DNA of 60,216 nt from HRBIN01 sp038891515 (GCA_038891515.1 JAWAEB010000001.1:1-60216); one strand, 5' to 3'. Numbered from the stretch's first letter, positions 15,638 through 25,514 are shown. The notes: generated by a model not told the origin, from the letters alone. Numbers and translations: made by a program.

Positions 15638-17698
15638 ATGCTCCGATTGGCCGTTGATATAGGTGGAACCTTTACTGACTTTGTCCTATACGATGGCCAT
15701 GGTTTACATCCATACAAGACCCTTACAACTCCTGCCGACCCGGCAGAGGGGGTACTTGACGGTACCAGTGACCTTTTAGTGATGCATGGAAAGAGAGCGG
15801 AGGAGATTGAGGTCATACTGCATGCGACAACATTGGCTACAAACGCCGTGATCGAAAGAAAGGGCGCAAAGACAGGTCTGATAACCACAGCGGGATTCGA
15901 AGACCTGCTAGATATCAGGAAGGGCTTCAGATATGACCAATACGATCTGAATATCAAGATGCCTCCTCATGTTGTCCCGAGGAGACTGAGGAGGGGTGTA
16001 TCCGAGAGAATAACGGCCGATGGTCAGATTTACACAAAACTAAATGAGAGGGATGTTAGAAATTTTGCTAGAGAACTTGTTGAGTTAGGTGTAGAGTCAC
16101 TGGCTATATGTTTCCTGAACTCCTATTCAAATCCAATACACGAGGTAAGAGCTAAAGAGGTCATCCTCAATGACTTTCCTGATTTGCCGGTTTCCATATC
16201 CAGCGAAGTCGCTCCCAGAATAAGAGAATATGAGAGGATGTCAACGACAGCCATAAACGCATACATAAAGCCTATTGTAGCGAGATATCTTGAGAGAATG
16301 AGACGGGGGCTGACGCATATCGGTTTCCGAGGAATGCTTTACCTCATGACAAGCGGGGGAGGAATGATAATACCTCAACTTGCGATAGATCTTCCTATTT
16401 TGCTCCTCGAGTCTGGCCCAGCTGCAGGGGCTCTGATGGCCTCTCTGATCGCCCAAATAAGGTCTATCTCGCGTTGTGTTTCCTTCGACATGGGTGGAAC
16501 GACGGCCAAGGGCTGTCTCATCCAAAATGGAGAGATCGGCAGATCATACGAATTTGAGGTTGCCAGATACCATAGGTTCAAGCGTGGGAGTGGGCTGCCA
16601 GTACTGACGCCCAGTCTAAAGCTAATCGAGATAGGCAGTGGTGGCGGGAGTTTGGCCTATATCGACGAGCTGGGTCTGCTCAGGGTTGGCCCCATATCAG
16701 CCGGAGCCAACCCCGGACCAGCATGTTATGGCCTAGGAGGAAAAATGCCCACCGTTACCGATGCAAATCTTATCTTAGGTTATCTCAACCCGTCCTACTT
16801 CTGCGGTGGTGCGATGAAGCTCTTCCCAGACAGAGCGGCCCAGGCTATAATGTCTCATGTTGCCAAAAAAGGCGGCATGGATGTAGTAGAGGCTGCTTGG
16901 TGGATACATGAAAAAGTGAATGAAGACATCGCCACAGCCCTTAGGTTACATGCTGCTGAAAGTGGTCAGGATCTGAGCACCTTCAGTATAATAGCTTTTG
17001 GCGGTGCTGCGGGAGCCCATGCATGCCGGATAGCCAAGAAGCTGAATATAAATAGCGTAATCCTCCCCCTAGGGGCAGGGGTATTCTCAGCTGCAGGACT
17101 CCTGCACACTCCATTGGCTGTTGATTTGGCTCAGTCATGCAACTTGGAGCTGGATGGAGCCGGATTTGACACCTATATGCAACTCTTCAAGGTATTAATC
17201 AAGAGGGGGAAGAGATTAGCACATTTTGAGACTGGAGATGAGATAAAGATAAGGAGGTGGGTTGATATGCGGTATAAGGGACAGGGATACGAGGTGGAGG
17301 TGCCCCTACCTACTTCCCACCCAGATATCCACGAGTTCAGTTCCCTCAAAGAGATCTTTGAGAGAGAGTATGAGAGGCTCTATTCAGTAAGAGACGTAAT
17401 AAGAAATGTTGAGCTAGTTGGAGTAAAGGTCTCACTCATTAAACAGGAGAAATTGGATGTAGCTTGGACGGCTGTAAAAGATGAGACACACCAAGCCTTG
17501 AAAGGAATGAGGCGAGCCTATTTCCCAGAACTAGGCGGGATGATAGAATGCAAAGTGTACAATCGTTATGGTCTTTCGGTTGGGGAGGTTCTTGAAGGCC
17601 CCTTGATTGTAGAGGAACGTGAATCCACTGCGATAATACCACCGGGTTTCACCGCGTCTATCGATGACGTTGAAAATATAATTGTGGAGGTGAGGTGA
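15638..17698 (+). CDS. hyuA: Hydantoinase/5-oxoprolinase family subunit A (HyuA-like)
   Basis: 686 residues, normal for the ATP-dependent A subunit. The actin/ASKHA-type first phosphate loop VDIGGTFTDFVLYD opens the protein, followed by HATTLATNAVIERKGAKTGLITT (family hallmark), LLESGPAAGALMA, the FDMGGTTAKGCLI second phosphate loop and the GGAAGAHACRIAKKL block. The subunit phosphorylates a cyclic amide such as hydantoin, N-methylhydantoin or 5-oxoproline, or acts in an acetone-carboxylase-like reaction, always with a B subunit, encoded next. Substrate cannot be decided. It is the first gene of a tight three-gene operon. Confidence 0.93.
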   Translation: MLRLAVDIGGTFTDFVLYDGHGLHPYKTLTTPADPAEGVLDGTSDLLVMHGKRAEEIEVILHATTLATNAVIERKGAKTGLITTAGFEDLLDIRKGFRYDQYDLNIKMPPHVVPRRLRRGVSERITADGQIYTKLNERDVRNFARELVELGVESLAICFLNSYSNPIHEVRAKEVILNDFPDLPVSISSEVAPRIREYERMSTTAINAYIKPIVARYLERMRRGLTHIGFRGMLYLMTSGGGMIIPQLAIDLPILLLESGPAAGALMASLIAQIRSISRCVSFDMGGTTAKGCLIQNGEIGRSYEFEVARYHRFKRGSGLPVLTPSLKLIEIGSGGGSLAYIDELGLLRVGPISAGANPGPACYGLGGKMPTVTDANLILGYLNPSYFCGGAMKLFPDRAAQAIMSHVAKKGGMDVVEAAWWIHEKVNEDIATALRLHAAESGQDLSTFSIIAFGGAAGAHACRIAKKLNINSVILPLGAGVFSAAGLLHTPLAVDLAQSCNLELDGAGFDTYMQLFKVLIKRGKRLAHFETGDEIKIRRWVDMRYKGQGYEVEVPLPTSHPDIHEFSSLKEIFEREYERLYSVRDVIRNVELVGVKVSLIKQEKLDVAWTAVKDETHQALKGMRRAYFPELGGMIECKVYNRYGLSVGEVLEGPLIVEERESTAIIPPGFTASIDDVENIIVEVR

Positions 17699-17700
17699 TT

Positions 17701-19350
17701 ATGAGATCACTTGACATTGCAACTTTAAGCATCCTGTGGGACAAGCTGATATCCATCGCAGATGAGGGGTTCGCTGTCTTAGTCCGGACGTCCTTTTCAC
17801 CCATCGTTAGGGAGGCACTTGATGCGACATGTCAGCTATTTGACGACAGAGGAAGAGCGATAGCTCAAGCTTGGTCTGGCCCCCCATCATTCACTGGAAC
17901 TCTACCCGTCACGCTTGCCAACATTCTTAAGAAATTCCCACCTGAGACGCTAAAGCAAGGTGACGTCTTGGCCACAAACGACCCGTGGATAGGTACCGGA
18001 CATCTCAACGATATCTGCATCATTAGGCCAATTTTCAGGGAGGGGGAGCTTTTAGCCTACTCAGGTGCTGTCAGCCACCTCCCAGACATAGGTGGAGCCT
18101 TATGGTCAGCCACGGCTGATGACGTATACTCTGAAGGGTTGAGGATCCCGCCATGCAAGTTGATGGAGGCTGGGGTAAGGAACAGACTGATTTTCGAGTT
18201 CATCGAGTCTAACGTAAGAACACCTGAACAGACTATCGGTGACATCATGTCAGACATAGCTACAGTCACAATCATGGACAAGCTACTCAACAAGATGATG
18301 TTAGAGTACGGCATTACAGACCCGTCAGCCCTCTGGAACGCCATCATTGACAGAACTGGACAAACCCTTATGGAGGAGTTGAGTAGGATTCCCCACGGAA
18401 GCTATTTTAACGAGAGATATGTGGAGGGGTTCAATGAAGACCATCTAATAAAATGCCGAGTAACAGTCAGGGGGGACAAAATTGTTGTTGATTATGACGG
18501 TACGAGTTCGATGTCTAATAAGGCTATAAACTGCCCCCTCCAGTATACTAGGGCTTATACACTTTATGCGGTCAAATGTGTTTTGAATCCCGCGGTGCCC
18601 AACAACCATGCGATCGAGGCTATAGTTGATGTGAAGGCACCTGAAGGATGCATCTTAAACCCAAGACCTCCCGCTGCAACAGGTGCAAGACATATAACAG
18701 GCTGGCATACACCTCTCGTTGTATGGGGAGCGCTCTCACAGGCTGTTCCGGATAGAGTCATCGCAGAGTCCGGGCTGCCAAGCAGCTGTACCGTTAAGGG
18801 GGAAGATAGAAGAGGGAAACCATTTATCGCGATAGTGGTCATCGGAACAGGTGGAACTGGTGCAAGACCTGAAGCCGACGGTTTGGACTCTACTGCCATG
18901 CCCACAGTCACCTCACTCATATCTGTCGAGCAGATAGAGAGCACAAGCCCACTTCTAGTAGAGTATCTGCGTCTTATAAGGGATTCGGGGGGTGCTGGTA
19001 AGTTCAGAGGAGGACTAGCCGCAGCATACTCTGTGAGAAACATATCGGGGGGCCCCATTCGAGTAGCCTTCATTGGAAACCAACATAAGTTTCCGCCCAA
19101 AGGCATCTTAGGAGGACTTCCAGGCACTCCGAGACGGGTTTTCATAGACGATAAAGAAGTCAGCCCTATGGGTGTTTACGAGGTTGGCACCAACTCCTGC
19201 TTCATAGTTGAGAATGCCGGTGGTGGCGGATTCCTCAACCCTGATGAAAGAGACTTTAAAAGTATCCGTGATGATCTAGACAACGGTTTCATATCCGAGG
19301 CAGCAGCAAGAAACCTTTACCACCTAGTGGAGGGCGGGGACAACGTCTAA
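17701..19350 (+). CDS. hyuB: Hydantoinase/5-oxoprolinase family subunit B (HyuB-like)
   Basis: 550 residues from ATG 17701; a GTG at 17695 overlapping the hyuA stop is an alternative, but the GGAGG at 17686-17690 has better spacing to the ATG. The characteristic HyuB sequence is clear: TLSILWDKLISIADEGFAVLVRTSFSPIVREALD near the start, then QGDVLATNDPWIGTGHLNDICIIRPIF, the VSHLPDIGG His/Asp metal-binding block and a C-terminal GNQHKFPPKGILGG. It completes ATP-driven ring opening with HyuA. hyuA and hyuB are translationally coupled, and the aminotransferase ATG overlaps the hyuB TAA. Confidence 0.93.
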   Translation: MRSLDIATLSILWDKLISIADEGFAVLVRTSFSPIVREALDATCQLFDDRGRAIAQAWSGPPSFTGTLPVTLANILKKFPPETLKQGDVLATNDPWIGTGHLNDICIIRPIFREGELLAYSGAVSHLPDIGGALWSATADDVYSEGLRIPPCKLMEAGVRNRLIFEFIESNVRTPEQTIGDIMSDIATVTIMDKLLNKMMLEYGITDPSALWNAIIDRTGQTLMEELSRIPHGSYFNERYVEGFNEDHLIKCRVTVRGDKIVVDYDGTSSMSNKAINCPLQYTRAYTLYAVKCVLNPAVPNNHAIEAIVDVKAPEGCILNPRPPAATGARHITGWHTPLVVWGALSQAVPDRVIAESGLPSSCTVKGEDRRGKPFIAIVVIGTGGTGARPEADGLDSTAMPTVTSLISVEQIESTSPLLVEYLRLIRDSGGAGKFRGGLAAAYSVRNISGGPIRVAFIGNQHKFPPKGILGGLPGTPRRVFIDDKEVSPMGVYEVGTNSCFIVENAGGGGFLNPDERDFKSIRDDLDNGFISEAAARNLYHLVEGGDNV

Positions 19351-20525
19351 TGGTGCCGAATCTTCCTCGAAGGGTTGTAAGAATACCCAGCTCACCAATG
19401 CTAACATTTGCAGAAAAAGTAAGAGAACTCAAACGTAGGGGCGTACAGATCATAGACCTGAGCCTAGGGCAGCCGGAAGAACCACCACCATCACATGTAG
19501 CTGAGGCGGTCGCCAAGGCTTCTCTCGAAACTAGACCGGAATACGAGAGCATCGCCGGCCTATGGGAGCTCAGAGAGGCCATAGCACGTAGACTCCACTT
19601 AGATGATGGGTCTGAAGTCACCCCTGACCGAATAATAATTACATCTGGTGCGAAGCATGCCCTGATGCTGTCCATTATGTCGCTTGTCGAAGATGGTTCT
19701 GAGGTGCTCTTACCCACTCCTACCTTCCCTCCATACAAAGAGATTGTGTCCTTGGCTGGTGGATCACCCATATTTTATAAGCTTGATCCTAGTAATGAAT
19801 GGTATCCCAGCTTGTCCGAGATTGAGGGAAAGATATCTGGTAGGACTAGGCTAGTGGTTCTGAATTATCCGCATAACCCCACTGGTTGGGAGCCCAACGA
19901 GGATATAATCCGTCGGATATTGGAGGTTGCAAGTGCACATGATGTCTATGTTCTGTCAGATGAGCCTTACGAGAAGATAATCCTGCACAGTAAGGTCAAG
20001 CACTATCACCTCACCTACTTCTCCCAGTTCTCGGATCGGTGTATAATGGTTAACAGTTTCTCCAAGACCTACGGGATGATAGCATATAGACTCGGATACC
20101 TTGTCTCACCACCCCATTTAGCCGAGCAGATAACAAAGCTGCAGCGGTCCAGTATAACAAATGTCAGCCCAATAATCCAGAAGGCCGGACTAGCCGCACT
20201 CACTGGGCCTCAGGACTATGTATCGAGACGTCTGCTGAAATACCAACAGAGGGTTGCGATAAGTGTAAAAGCCCTGCGAGAAGCTGGATTCAAGTGTACA
20301 GAGCCTCAGGGAGGTTTCTACCTGTTTCCCAAGCTCCCAAGTGCAACTGTCAACTCAACTGAATTCGCCTTAAGACTCTTGGAAGAGGAGGGCGTAGCTG
20401 TAACGCCAGGGTGTGTCTTCGGTGAGGAATGGGACTATTACGTTAGGCTGGCTCTCACATCACCAGATAAGGAGATAAACCTCGCACTAAGCAGGATCAT
20501 GGACTTTGTCTCGAAATATGGTTGA
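19350..20525 (+). CDS. Class I/II PLP-dependent aminotransferase
   Basis: 391 residues; the ATG shares its A with the hyuB stop codon (TAATG), so translation is coupled. Fold-type I features: DLSLGQPEEPPP near the N-terminus, SGAKHALMLSIMSLV, LNYPHNPTG (Asn/Pro of the aspartate-aminotransferase family), SDEPYEKI and the Schiff-base lysine in VNSFSKTYGMIAYRLGYL, followed by the conserved Arg near the C-terminus (YVRLALTS). It probably transaminates an amino acid released by the HyuAB reaction, or its keto acid, linking hydantoin-type ring opening to 2-oxoacid metabolism. The ThDP 2-oxoacid decarboxylase nearby would then be a logical next step; this order is inferred. Confidence 0.92.
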   Translation: MVPNLPRRVVRIPSSPMLTFAEKVRELKRRGVQIIDLSLGQPEEPPPSHVAEAVAKASLETRPEYESIAGLWELREAIARRLHLDDGSEVTPDRIIITSGAKHALMLSIMSLVEDGSEVLLPTPTFPPYKEIVSLAGGSPIFYKLDPSNEWYPSLSEIEGKISGRTRLVVLNYPHNPTGWEPNEDIIRRILEVASAHDVYVLSDEPYEKIILHSKVKHYHLTYFSQFSDRCIMVNSFSKTYGMIAYRLGYLVSPPHLAEQITKLQRSSITNVSPIIQKAGLAALTGPQDYVSRRLLKYQQRVAISVKALREAGFKCTEPQGGFYLFPKLPSATVNSTEFALRLLEEEGVAVTPGCVFGEEWDYYVRLALTSPDKEINLALSRIMDFVSKYG

Positions 20526-20589
20526 CCTCACCTATCTTGTATGTCTTGAAGGTTAATTAGTAGGTTTTACAAGCCCCCGACGTATCTCC

Positions 20590-21978
20590 ATGACAAATGA
20601 CCTTCGGTCTTTTCTTACCAAGCTTAGCGGGCTGGGTGATGATGAGTTTGTTGAGGTACACCGTGAAGTGGATCCTAAGTATGAACTTTCGGCTGTCTTG
20701 AGGAAACTTCAGGAAAAAGGACGCTATCCTGCGGTGCTATTTAGCAAAGTCAGAGATACAAGGATGAAGACTGTGAGTAACATTTTCGCCAGCAGAAAAC
20801 GTCTGGCTTTAGCGTTCAATTCATCAGAAGATCGGTTGTTGGAGACGTATATGGTTAAGGAGGAGAACCGTATAAAGCCTAAGAAAGTGACCACAGGCCC
20901 GGTTAAGGAGAGAGTTCTGACGGGTAATGATGTAAACCTAGATATTCTACCCAAAATTGTACACTGCGAGAAGGACGCAGGACCATATGTAACCGCAGGC
21001 GTCATGGTCACACGCGACCCTCAGTCAGGCGCTTATGATGTCGGTATATTCAGAATGCAGTTCAAGGGCAGGAATAGGTTCGGCGTTCTCTTCGGTGACT
21101 ACTCAAAGCCAGCTAGGTTGATAAGGATGAATGAGGCCAATAACAAGCCCACTGAGTGCGCTGTCTTCATAGGGCATCATCCCGCCTGTATACTTGCGAG
21201 CCAGACTAAAGTACCCTATGGGATAGACGAATATGAGGTCATGTCCGGTCTACTCGATGAGCCAGTGGAGATAACTCAATGCGAGACAGTGGATTTGGAG
21301 GTTCCTAGTAGGGCGGAACTCGTACTTGAGGGCGTCATCCTTCCAATGGTGAGAGAGCCGGAAGCACCCTTCGGTGAGTACACCTGGTATTATGGGTTGG
21401 AGAGGGAGAGTCATGTGATGGAAGTGACTGCTATAACCCATAGGGAGGACGCGATCTTCCATGACATATTTAGTGCTCACCCCGACCACAATATGACAGC
21501 TCTTGTCCAACGTGAGGCGGTGCTGTATAGAAGAGTTAAGATGCTTGTACCCAGCCTACGCTCTGTACGTCTTCCAATCTCTGGTGTCTGTAGACATGTT
21601 GCATATGTCTCCATCAGAAAGGAGTTCGATGGTCAGGGAAAGCTTGCTGCGTTAGCTGCACTGGCCGCGGACCCGCTCTCAAAGCTAGTTGTGGTAGTTG
21701 ATGATGACATAGACATATCGAACGAGTCTGAAGTAATATGGGCAGTGGCCACTAGAGCACAGGCTGATAGGGCCATCTTCATGGTGCCGGAAGCGTATGT
21801 AAGTGAACTCGATCCATCCAGCTATTCTATACATGGACGCAATACAAAGGACTCTCTTAACACAAAGTGGGCTATTGATGCTACCAAACCCGTAGGACTA
21901 CCATTCGAAGAGAGGGCTGATGTACCAGCGGAGATATGGCGGCAGATAGACTTGTCGGAATATTTGGAGGTGGGTTGA
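20590..21978 (+). CDS. UbiD-family prenylated-FMN decarboxylase (copy 2)
   Basis: 462 residues. Same family as the 9286 gene but clearly diverged. The HCEKDAGPYVTAGVMVTRDPQSGAYD block, IGHHPACILASQTKVPYG and catalytic EAPFGEYTWYY (E258 and E263) are intact, as is the later RKEFDGQGKLAALAALAADP region. The Tyr-Thr-Trp around the second Glu differs from copy 1 (Phe-Met-Gln), so the two probably decarboxylate different acids. It lies 64 nt after the aminotransferase gene, with a weak TATA-like GGTTTTAC at 20561-20568, so it may be both read through and separately transcribed. The next small gene starts 14 nt after its stop. Confidence 0.92.
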   Translation: MTNDLRSFLTKLSGLGDDEFVEVHREVDPKYELSAVLRKLQEKGRYPAVLFSKVRDTRMKTVSNIFASRKRLALAFNSSEDRLLETYMVKEENRIKPKKVTTGPVKERVLTGNDVNLDILPKIVHCEKDAGPYVTAGVMVTRDPQSGAYDVGIFRMQFKGRNRFGVLFGDYSKPARLIRMNEANNKPTECAVFIGHHPACILASQTKVPYGIDEYEVMSGLLDEPVEITQCETVDLEVPSRAELVLEGVILPMVREPEAPFGEYTWYYGLERESHVMEVTAITHREDAIFHDIFSAHPDHNMTALVQREAVLYRRVKMLVPSLRSVRLPISGVCRHVAYVSIRKEFDGQGKLAALAALAADPLSKLVVVVDDDIDISNESEVIWAVATRAQADRAIFMVPEAYVSELDPSSYSIHGRNTKDSLNTKWAIDATKPVGLPFEERADVPAEIWRQIDLSEYLEVG

Positions 21979-21991
21979 GACGCAGAGTAGC

Positions 21992-22303
21992 TTGCACGAA
22001 TTCATACTGGCATGGCTGAACATTAACACCATAGAGATAGCCCTGATAAGGGAGAACGACATGGTCAACTCATGGGACCTGAGGTCTGCCATGACAGAAC
22101 TTGACAGAATCGCAAACATTGTCGCCACAACCAAATGGCCTCCCGAGGTTGCAGGCCAAGTTATGACAGTAGTCCGGTCGCTTGAGGAAGCTACTCACAC
22201 CGTGAGGAACAAGGACTCAACTAGGGTGAAGGCAGCCCACAGGAGGCTACTGGCTTCTGTTCACACTTTGAGGGATGCTATACGGAGATACCTCAGTCCC
22301 TAG
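21992..22303 (+). CDS. Small all-helical hypothetical protein
   Basis: 103 residues from TTG 21992; no ATG or GTG is available closer to the preceding GGAGGTGG, so the start is uncertain. Two long amphipathic helices are predicted from the pattern (AMTELDRIANIVATTKWPPEVAGQVMTVVRSLEEATHTV, then RVKAAHRRLLASVHTLRDAIRRYL), suggesting a helical bundle or coiled-coil adaptor. No family recognised. It follows ubiD copy 2 by 14 nt on the same strand, and its end abuts the convergent ThDP-enzyme gene. It may be an accessory subunit of the decarboxylase, but only position supports that. Confidence 0.5.
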   Translation: MHEFILAWLNINTIEIALIRENDMVNSWDLRSAMTELDRIANIVATTKWPPEVAGQVMTVVRSLEEATHTVRNKDSTRVKAAHRRLLASVHTLRDAIRRYLSP

Positions 22304-23992
22304 CTACTGCAGTATAAAATGTTTGAAATCCAGCTTGAAACCCCTATCTAGGGGGTCTGTTCTAACATCGATCAATACAGGTTTATCCAATCCAAGAGCC
22401 GACTTCAAGGTATGAGCAATCTCATCCTCTTTCTCAACGGTCAATGTAAAGGCCCCCATGCTCTCACCGAGCTTAGAGTAGTCGATTGGTGGGTCCAGCT
22501 CTGTCCCCACATACCTAGAGGCGTCCCCACCAAGCGCATCAAAGCTCATTTTCACTGATACGTATGAGCGATTGTTACATAATATGATTATGACTGGTAG
22601 GTTATATCTAGACGCCGTCCAAAGACTCTGGGGTGCAAACATAAACGCTCCATCACCTGTGAAGCAAACCACATGGCGGTCGTCTGCTGCCATTTTAACC
22701 CCAAGCGAGGCAGGAACACCCCAACCAAGAGATCCCGCGCTCCTACCTACGAGGGTCTTCGGCTTGCTGAAAGTGTAAAACGAGTCTAGGTACGTGGAAG
22801 AGACTACACCCTCATCAACTATAACAGTATCTTTTGGAAGGATGTTGTTCATCTCTTCTACTAGTTTCCAAGTTCTTACGAGTCCTACCCCCTCCCTCTT
22901 TCTGCAGGCGTCCTTTGAAGCTTCGATGAACTCCCTATAACTTCTCACAACAGATAACCTAGCGGACTTGCTCGAGAACTCTCGGCGTCCCGTGCTTCTA
23001 ACTTCGTTTAGAAGCATCTCCAAAGCTGATTTCGGGTCGGCGACAATGCCCACATCTACCGGGTGCACACGGGCGATCTCCCACGGCGAAGTATGGATAT
23101 GTACAAGTCTAGAATGTCTGGGTAAATAGGGTTTGTTACTGAAGGCACGTTCACTGAATACACGGCATCCCACTGCCAGAACAGCATCTGCCGCCTTAAT
23201 GAATGGGTGGTTGGGGTCGAACACGCCCACGTACAGCTCATGATCATTGGGAAAGTTGATGGATTGGGTGAAAGGGTATGGGGACTCGGATACAACAGGC
23301 AGGGCCAGCTCCTCACAGAGTGTCATTAGTAGATGTAAGGCGTCAAATTCAGCTACCTGCCTACCGGCTATAACAACTGGTCGTTGGGCGTTCATCAGTA
23401 GGTGGAAGCATGTAGTTATAAGATCCTTATTCGGTGTAACTTGCTTGTTGATTCTGTACCTAGATGGTTCCACGGGCTCGTATCTCGCATCGGATTCTGA
23501 GACGTCCTCAGGTACTATTATGCAGGTGGGGCCTGGGTCATGAGGAGAGGTTGCGACCTTTATTGCCCTTCTGATTGCTCTAGGAACATCGTTAGGATTG
23601 CTCACCTTCCAACAAAACTTCGTATAATGGGCTGCAACACCCCGCATATCTTCCAACCAGAGACCAGGCTCATTCAATTCATGCCGGCTATCCGTGTCAC
23701 CGAGGTAAATCACAAGAGGTGAACCATCGATATAGGCATTATAGAGGTTGGGAAGGGCTGTGGAAAGCCCGGGAGCGGCGTGCAGAGCAATGAACGTTGG
23801 CTTCCCCGTGTACCGGGAATAGCCATCCGCCATCCCCACAGACACATTTTCATTTAGTCCCGCCACAAGATCTATGCCACGATATGAGCAGGAACGCAGC
23901 AAACCTACGATTGTAGAACCGGCAAGACCGAAGAGCCAGTAGGCACCCTCCCGCACCATAATATCCGTAACCGTATCCGCAGCTTTCACCAC
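22304..23992 (-). CDS. ThDP-dependent decarboxylase, benzoylformate-decarboxylase-like
   Basis: 562 residues, three-domain ThDP enzyme. The cofactor-activating Glu is E48 in GLNENVSVGMADGY, and H71 in FIALHAAPG matches the active-site His of benzoylformate decarboxylase (mandelate pathway). The ThDP/Mg motif GDGAFMFAPQSLWTASRYNLPVIIILCNN is complete. No acetolactate-synthase regulatory subunit is nearby, and the LHAAPG block argues against acetolactate synthase, so non-oxidative decarboxylation of an aromatic or branched 2-oxoacid to an aldehyde is the best guess. It is the last gene of a six-gene operon with a CoxL-like hydroxylase and an ABC importer, overlapping the ATPase gene by 7 nt. 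Confidence 0.85.
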   Translation of the reverse strand: MVKAADTVTDIMVREGAYWLFGLAGSTIVGLLRSCSYRGIDLVAGLNENVSVGMADGYSRYTGKPTFIALHAAPGLSTALPNLYNAYIDGSPLVIYLGDTDSRHELNEPGLWLEDMRGVAAHYTKFCWKVSNPNDVPRAIRRAIKVATSPHDPGPTCIIVPEDVSESDARYEPVEPSRYRINKQVTPNKDLITTCFHLLMNAQRPVVIAGRQVAEFDALHLLMTLCEELALPVVSESPYPFTQSINFPNDHELYVGVFDPNHPFIKAADAVLAVGCRVFSERAFSNKPYLPRHSRLVHIHTSPWEIARVHPVDVGIVADPKSALEMLLNEVRSTGRREFSSKSARLSVVRSYREFIEASKDACRKREGVGLVRTWKLVEEMNNILPKDTVIVDEGVVSSTYLDSFYTFSKPKTLVGRSAGSLGWGVPASLGVKMAADDRHVVCFTGDGAFMFAPQSLWTASRYNLPVIIILCNNRSYVSVKMSFDALGGDASRYVGTELDPPIDYSKLGESMGAFTLTVEKEDEIAHTLKSALGLDKPVLIDVRTDPLDRGFKLDFKHFILQ

Positions 23993-24780
23993 TGCCTCCT
24001 CATCGCTTCTTCCAATTTTGAGAGGGCCAGTCTTTCAAATTCAAACAGTCGTGGGTCGTCATAACTTCTAGGTCTCGGAAGCTGGACTTCTAATATGGAA
24101 TATATCGAGCCCGGTCTGGGAGTGAAGATTGCGACTCTGTCACCCATATATACTGCCTCAGAGATGCTGTGAGTGACGAAGACGACTGTTTTCCTGTCTT
24201 TCGCCCATATGCTTAGTAGCTCTGACTGCATGCGTCTTCTTGTTATCTCATCCAATGCTCCAAAAGGCTCATCCATCAACAGGATATCCGGGTCTGTGAC
24301 TAGCGCACGGGCTATACCCACTCGTGTCTGCATCCCACCTGATAGCTGCTGCGGATAAGCATTTTCAAAGCCCTTCAAGCCCACCAGGCCTATGACGCCG
24401 CTTATTCTATCGTTCCACTCACCACGGCTTACACTGTTGTTGGATTCCAAGGCGAATTGTATGTTCTTCCAGACAGTTCTCCAAGGTAGCAACAAAGGTG
24501 TCTGGAAGACGGTGGATATCCTTGTTGGGCGGCTCTTGAGCTGGGCTATGCGAACGGTCCCCAAGTCATGCTGTTCAAGTCCTGCTATTATATTGAGGAG
24601 CGTTGATTTACCGCATCCCGAAGGGCCGAGTAGACAGATAAACTCTCGATCGTATATTGAGAGGGTGAGGTTTGAAATAGCACCTATGATTGTGCCATTG
24701 GGTAGTGTGAAGGATTTGGATACACCGTTAATGGTTATTATCTCCTCCACAACCTCTAGATTCCCGCCTGCTTCCGCCAC
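23986..24780 (-). CDS. ABC transporter ATPase, SsuB/TauB/NrtD type
   Basis: 264 residues. Walker A GPSGCGKST, signature LSGGMQTRVGIARAL, Walker B ILLMDEPFGALD and the switch His (VFVTHSISEAVYMGDRV) are complete. The DEPFGALDEITRRRM wording is typical of importers for sulfonates, taurine, nitrate or pyrimidine precursors. It powers uptake through the two permeases encoded upstream; both junctions overlap (25 nt with the permease, 7 nt with the ThDP gene). Start is GTG 24780, but an internal GTG near residue 10 is also possible. Confidence 0.92.
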   Translation of the reverse strand: MAEAGGNLEVVEEIITINGVSKSFTLPNGTIIGAISNLTLSIYDREFICLLGPSGCGKSTLLNIIAGLEQHDLGTVRIAQLKSRPTRISTVFQTPLLLPWRTVWKNIQFALESNNSVSRGEWNDRISGVIGLVGLKGFENAYPQQLSGGMQTRVGIARALVTDPDILLMDEPFGALDEITRRRMQSELLSIWAKDRKTVVFVTHSISEAVYMGDRVAIFTPRPGSIYSILEVQLPRPRSYDDPRLFEFERLALSKLEEAMRRQW

Positions 24781-25514
24781 TTGAAGGCCACCCCTTCCAC
24801 ATTCTTAAGTATTACATTATCTATGACGAGAATCAATAGTGTTATGGCAAGTGTCCATGCGAAGACCTGCTCCATGTCCAGCCGCCTATAGTACAAGTCA
24901 AGCATCCTACCAACACCAGATGGAAGCCCCACAAGCTCGGTAATAACAGTTAGTTTCCACGCCAGACTTATGGCGTATCTGGCACTTCCAAACATGTATG
25001 GATAAATCCAGGGGATAACAACGCTTCTTAATATCTTGGAGGTGCTGCTCCCCACGGACCTTGCCATCAAGAGCAGTCCCTTGTCAAGACTTCTCACACC
25101 TTCCCTTATGGCTATCACCACTGAGGGAAAAATAATCACAGCAGTAACGGCTATACCAGCGTATTCATTAGGGCCTATAGATAGAATGGCTATGATTATC
25201 CAAGCCAAGCTAGGGATCGTCATGATGATATAGATACTGTATTCAAGCAGTATGTCGCCCAACCTCCTAAGACCCATGAAGGAACCCACGAGAACGCCGG
25301 CGCCAAACCCGATGAGAAACCCGAGCCAAGTTCGCCTGACGGTGTCAGCCAAGTTTGTCCAGAGTATGCCGGCTGTAGCGTTAGAAACCAATGTTTCCAC
25401 TGTCCGGACAGGGCCAGGCGCCCACCCGGGTGGTAGGAGGACTGAGAGCATCTCCCAACCTAGTATTAAAGCAACTGGTCCGGCCGTAGTCCTGATGGCC
25501 CTTTTGATGTTCAT
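24756..25514 (-). CDS. ABC transporter permease, SsuC/TauC type (1)
   Basis: 252 residues with about six membrane helices. The cytoplasmic EAA-like loop reads GLLLMARSVGSSTSKILRSVVIPWIYPYM, the docking site for the ATPase. It is about the same size as the next permease and clearly its paralogue, so the transporter probably uses a heterodimeric membrane channel rather than the usual homodimer of this family. The start overlaps the stop of the upstream permease gene by 4 nt. Confidence 0.9.
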   Translation of the reverse strand: MNIKRAIRTTAGPVALILGWEMLSVLLPPGWAPGPVRTVETLVSNATAGILWTNLADTVRRTWLGFLIGFGAGVLVGSFMGLRRLGDILLEYSIYIIMTIPSLAWIIIAILSIGPNEYAGIAVTAVIIFPSVVIAIREGVRSLDKGLLLMARSVGSSTSKILRSVVIPWIYPYMFGSARYAISLAWKLTVITELVGLPSGVGRMLDLYYRRLDMEQVFAWTLAITLLILVIDNVILKNVEGVAFKWRKQAGI

